7,915 bases of DNA from JAJYZP01 sp049964535 (GTDB taxonomy: Bacteria; Actinomycetota; Acidimicrobiia; Acidimicrobiales; Acidimicrobiaceae): positions 1 through 7,915 of the forward strand of contig JBMFXG010000129.1 of the NCBI GenBank assembly GCA_049964535.1. The letters run 5' to 3'. Each line of letters opens with the position of its first letter. Within the stretch, counting starts at the first letter, position 1. Of this stretch, positions 7,068 through 7,915 are shown piece by piece. Below the pieces are notes generated by a model. It did not search any database. It was not told the origin of the DNA and worked only from the letters and a program-made list of their open reading frames with translations. Made by a program: the position numbers and the translations under genes.

Positions 7068-7310
7068 CTAGCCGGCTGGCCGGAAGCGAGACGCGTCGCT
7101 ATCTTCGTAGGGGTGATCGACCATGGTTGAGTGACGTGACTCTTTGACGGTTGAGATTGCTCGAACCGCAGCAAGTTTTAGCTGTGAGCGGGTCGCAAAC
7201 TGAGTGATAGTGGGATCACTCAAGCGACCTCCGGGGCACGTGTCATAGGGGTCTTCAGGAGTCTCGCCACAAGACCGTGCTTGCTCCTCCTGGAGTGTGT
7301 GGTAGCGCAC
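7068..7310 (-). CDS. Doubtful small hypothetical protein
   Basis: A minus-strand frame from GTG 7310 to TAG 7068 gives 80 residues with protein-like composition in its first half (LQEEQARSCGETPEDPYD). I do not recognise it, and no membrane segment, signal or motif is visible. There is no clear ribosome binding site before the GTG. A perfect palindrome lies 21 bases upstream of the start, which would fit a regulated promoter or leader, but two other dyads lie near or inside the frame, which speaks for non-coding regulatory DNA instead. It does not continue into the amidohydrolase. Treat as low confidence. Confidence 0.22.
   Translation of the reverse strand: MRYHTLQEEQARSCGETPEDPYDTCPGGRLSDPTITQFATRSQLKLAAVRAISTVKESRHSTMVDHPYEDSDASRFRPAG
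7129..7142. repeat. Imperfect dyad GAGTGAC-GTGACTC
   Basis: Two 7-base halves, GAGTGAC and GTGACTC, face each other with one mismatched pair. The half-site resembles those of two better dyads at 7201-7222 and 7332-7351, so it may be part of the same regulatory array. Confidence 0.3.
7201..7222. repeat. Perfect inverted repeat TGAGTGAT / ATCACTCA
   Basis: Perfect 8-bp arms at 7201-7208 and 7215-7222 flank AGTGGG. There is no T-tract on either side, so a terminator is unlikely. It could be an operator for a dimeric regulator or a small RNA hairpin. Confidence 0.45.
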
Positions 7311-7331
7311 GAAGCAGTGGAAATCTCATCT

Positions 7332-7351
7332 CGTGATAACGAGTTATCACG
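7332..7351. promoter_or_regulatory. Operator-like 20-bp palindrome CGTGATAACGAGTTATCACG
   Basis: The 9-bp arms CGTGATAAC and GTTATCACG are perfect and are separated by GA. Size and compactness are typical of binding sites for dimeric helix-turn-helix repressors such as TetR, MarR or GntR members. No such regulator is encoded in the window, so the partner is unknown. The dyad itself is certain; its role is inferred. Confidence 0.5.
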
Positions 7352-7387
7352 CGGTTGTGGTGGGCTTTGGAGCAAACATACTCATGC

Positions 7388-7414
7388 TTGAACTCGTCTG
7401 TTGCTGCATAAAAT
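7388..7414 (+). promoter_or_regulatory. Possible weak promoter
   Basis: TTGAAC (7388-7393) and TAAAAT (7409-7414) are 15 bases apart, shorter than ideal. A consensus TTGACA follows at 7416-7421 but has no matching -10 at 17 bases. This AT-rich patch lies 36 bases after the palindrome and points toward a region with no supported + strand gene. Confidence 0.22.
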
Positions 7415-7466
7415 CTTGACAGGCCGATCGGCTCTGGTGAACGTGTCGATCTAGGGTCGAAGAGAG

Positions 7467-7501
7467 CTCTGGTCGTATAGATCTCTGGTCGTATAGATCT
7501 C
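7467..7501. repeat. Tandem duplication of a 16-bp unit
   Basis: CTCTGGTCGTATAGAT occurs twice without a gap (7467-7482 and 7483-7498), followed by three bases of a third copy. It lies in non-coding DNA and looks like a recent slippage or duplication event. Confidence 0.85.
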
Positions 7502-7555
7502 GTGTTCTTCTCGCAGCGGTAGTTCGTGTTTGACTGCGCCGATCCGATCTCTGAG

Positions 7556-7714
7556 CTAAGGAGAGCTGTGCTGTTGGTTTTGGACAGAGTCGTACTCGAT
7601 GGTGGAGGGCCTCTTTTTTTGTCGATGCGCTGAAGCCTTGATCACCGTTGATTGTCCGATCGCTGGTTGCTCTAAGACCAGTTCGATCCGGCCGATGACC
7701 GCTTCTGACATCAT
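7556..7714 (-). CDS. Doubtful small hypothetical protein
   Basis: A minus-strand frame from ATG 7714 to TAG 7556 gives 52 residues. It starts MMSEAVIGRIELVLEQP, which reads like an amphipathic helix, followed by a basic stretch HRQKKR encoded across an A7 run. The frame is open for about 50 codons further upstream without a start. No ribosome binding site and no family match are seen. It could be the end of a decayed gene or chance. Confidence 0.2.
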   Translation of the reverse strand: MMSEAVIGRIELVLEQPAIGQSTVIKASAHRQKKRPSTIEYDSVQNQQHSSP

Positions 7715-7742
7715 CAGCGCTTCACCGAGGACAAGTGCTCTA

Positions 7743-7915
7743 CTAGCCCTTACCGGAGTGTGCCCCTTGCTGGGACGAGTTTGCCGTTGGGGTCGAGTCG
7801 GGCTGACTGACCGTTGCAGCCCCAGGTGTCGATCCTGCTGACCCCGAGCTTGGCTGGTTGCTCACCGTAGTCCCAGGACTCGTAGTCGCCGACCCACCAG
7901 AAGCCGAGGTGCTAG
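7743..7915 (-). CDS. C-terminal Ser/Thr/Gly/Pro-rich tail of an unknown protein (5' partial)
   Basis: The minus-strand frame entering at the right edge is open for 56 residues and ends at TAG 7743-7745, with a second TAG directly after. Every residue is small or polar (Ser, Thr, Gly, Pro, Ala, Asn, Gln, Val, a few charged), for example SGGSATTSPGTTVSNQPSS, as in flexible linkers and tails of exported or surface-bound proteins. There is no CGN or TGN codon, which a pure shadow frame would usually contain. A competing frame (7750-7911) gives a Trp-rich, more globular-looking peptide, but it has TAG at 7912-7914 and no start codon, so it could only be a gene remnant. The function of the main protein cannot be inferred from this tail. 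Confidence 0.45.
   Translation of the reverse strand, partial: STSASGGSATTSPGTTVSNQPSSGSAGSTPGAATVSQPDSTPTANSSQQGAHSGKG

Noticed and set aside
6595..7071. Plus-strand frame of 158 residues crossing the amidohydrolase start
   Set aside because: Its first third is antisense to M20 and the rest has no recognisable domain or ribosome binding site.
7599..7841. Plus-strand frame of 80 residues starting MVEGLFFCRCAEAL
   Set aside because: Cys/Arg/Ser-rich, begins on a T-run, and opposes the better minus-strand tail frame.
1..7915. CRISPR array, insertion sequence with terminal repeats, toxin-antitoxin pair or other defence system
   Set aside because: No regularly spaced repeats, transposase motifs, paired terminal inverted repeats or defence-gene domains were found; the only mobile-element trace is the integrase fragment.

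Overview
The window looks like chromosomal DNA from an actinobacterium of moderate G+C content. The evidence is a wax ester synthase/diacylglycerol acyltransferase (WS/DGAT) gene, a family abundant in lipid-storing actinobacteria, beside a polyprenol-phosphate mannose synthase-like glycosyltransferase. GTG and TTG starts and a tRNA with an encoded CCA end also fit. A relative of the acidophilic Acidimicrobiia is my best guess from gene style, but the sequence does not prove it.

Left part (1-2630), compact, all on the + strand. It holds the 3' end of a family 2 glycosyltransferase, a dUTPase whose ATG directly follows the glycosyltransferase stop, a WS/DGAT, tRNA-Gly(GCC) and a strong intrinsic terminator. 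The three protein genes are probably co-transcribed. They serve unrelated jobs: lipid-linked sugar donor synthesis, nucleotide-pool cleaning and neutral lipid synthesis.

Middle part (2630-5529), sparse and eroded. Just after the tRNA lies the N-terminal core-binding part of a tyrosine integrase without its catalytic domain, a likely scar of an element that once used the tRNA-Gly 3' end. Then come a small intact cupin gene (+) and a RimJ/RimL-type GNAT acetyltransferase gene (-). The GNAT gene is broken by an apparent one-base deletion; adding one base restores a full-length 194-residue protein. The DNA between these genes holds only short, unassignable open stretches and weak inverted repeats.

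Right part (5530-7915). A complete M20D metallo-amidohydrolase (-) starts at a GTG with a good ribosome binding site. About 1 kb upstream of it has no convincing gene. That stretch does hold three dyad-symmetric sites, including a perfect 9+2+9 palindrome, a 16-bp tandem duplication and two doubtful small ORFs. The right edge probably carries the Ser/Thr/Gly/Pro-rich C-terminal tail of a further minus-strand protein.

I did not find a convincing new multi-gene system. The items most worth checking are the frameshifted acetyltransferase, the tRNA-Gly/integrase scar and the palindrome cluster.
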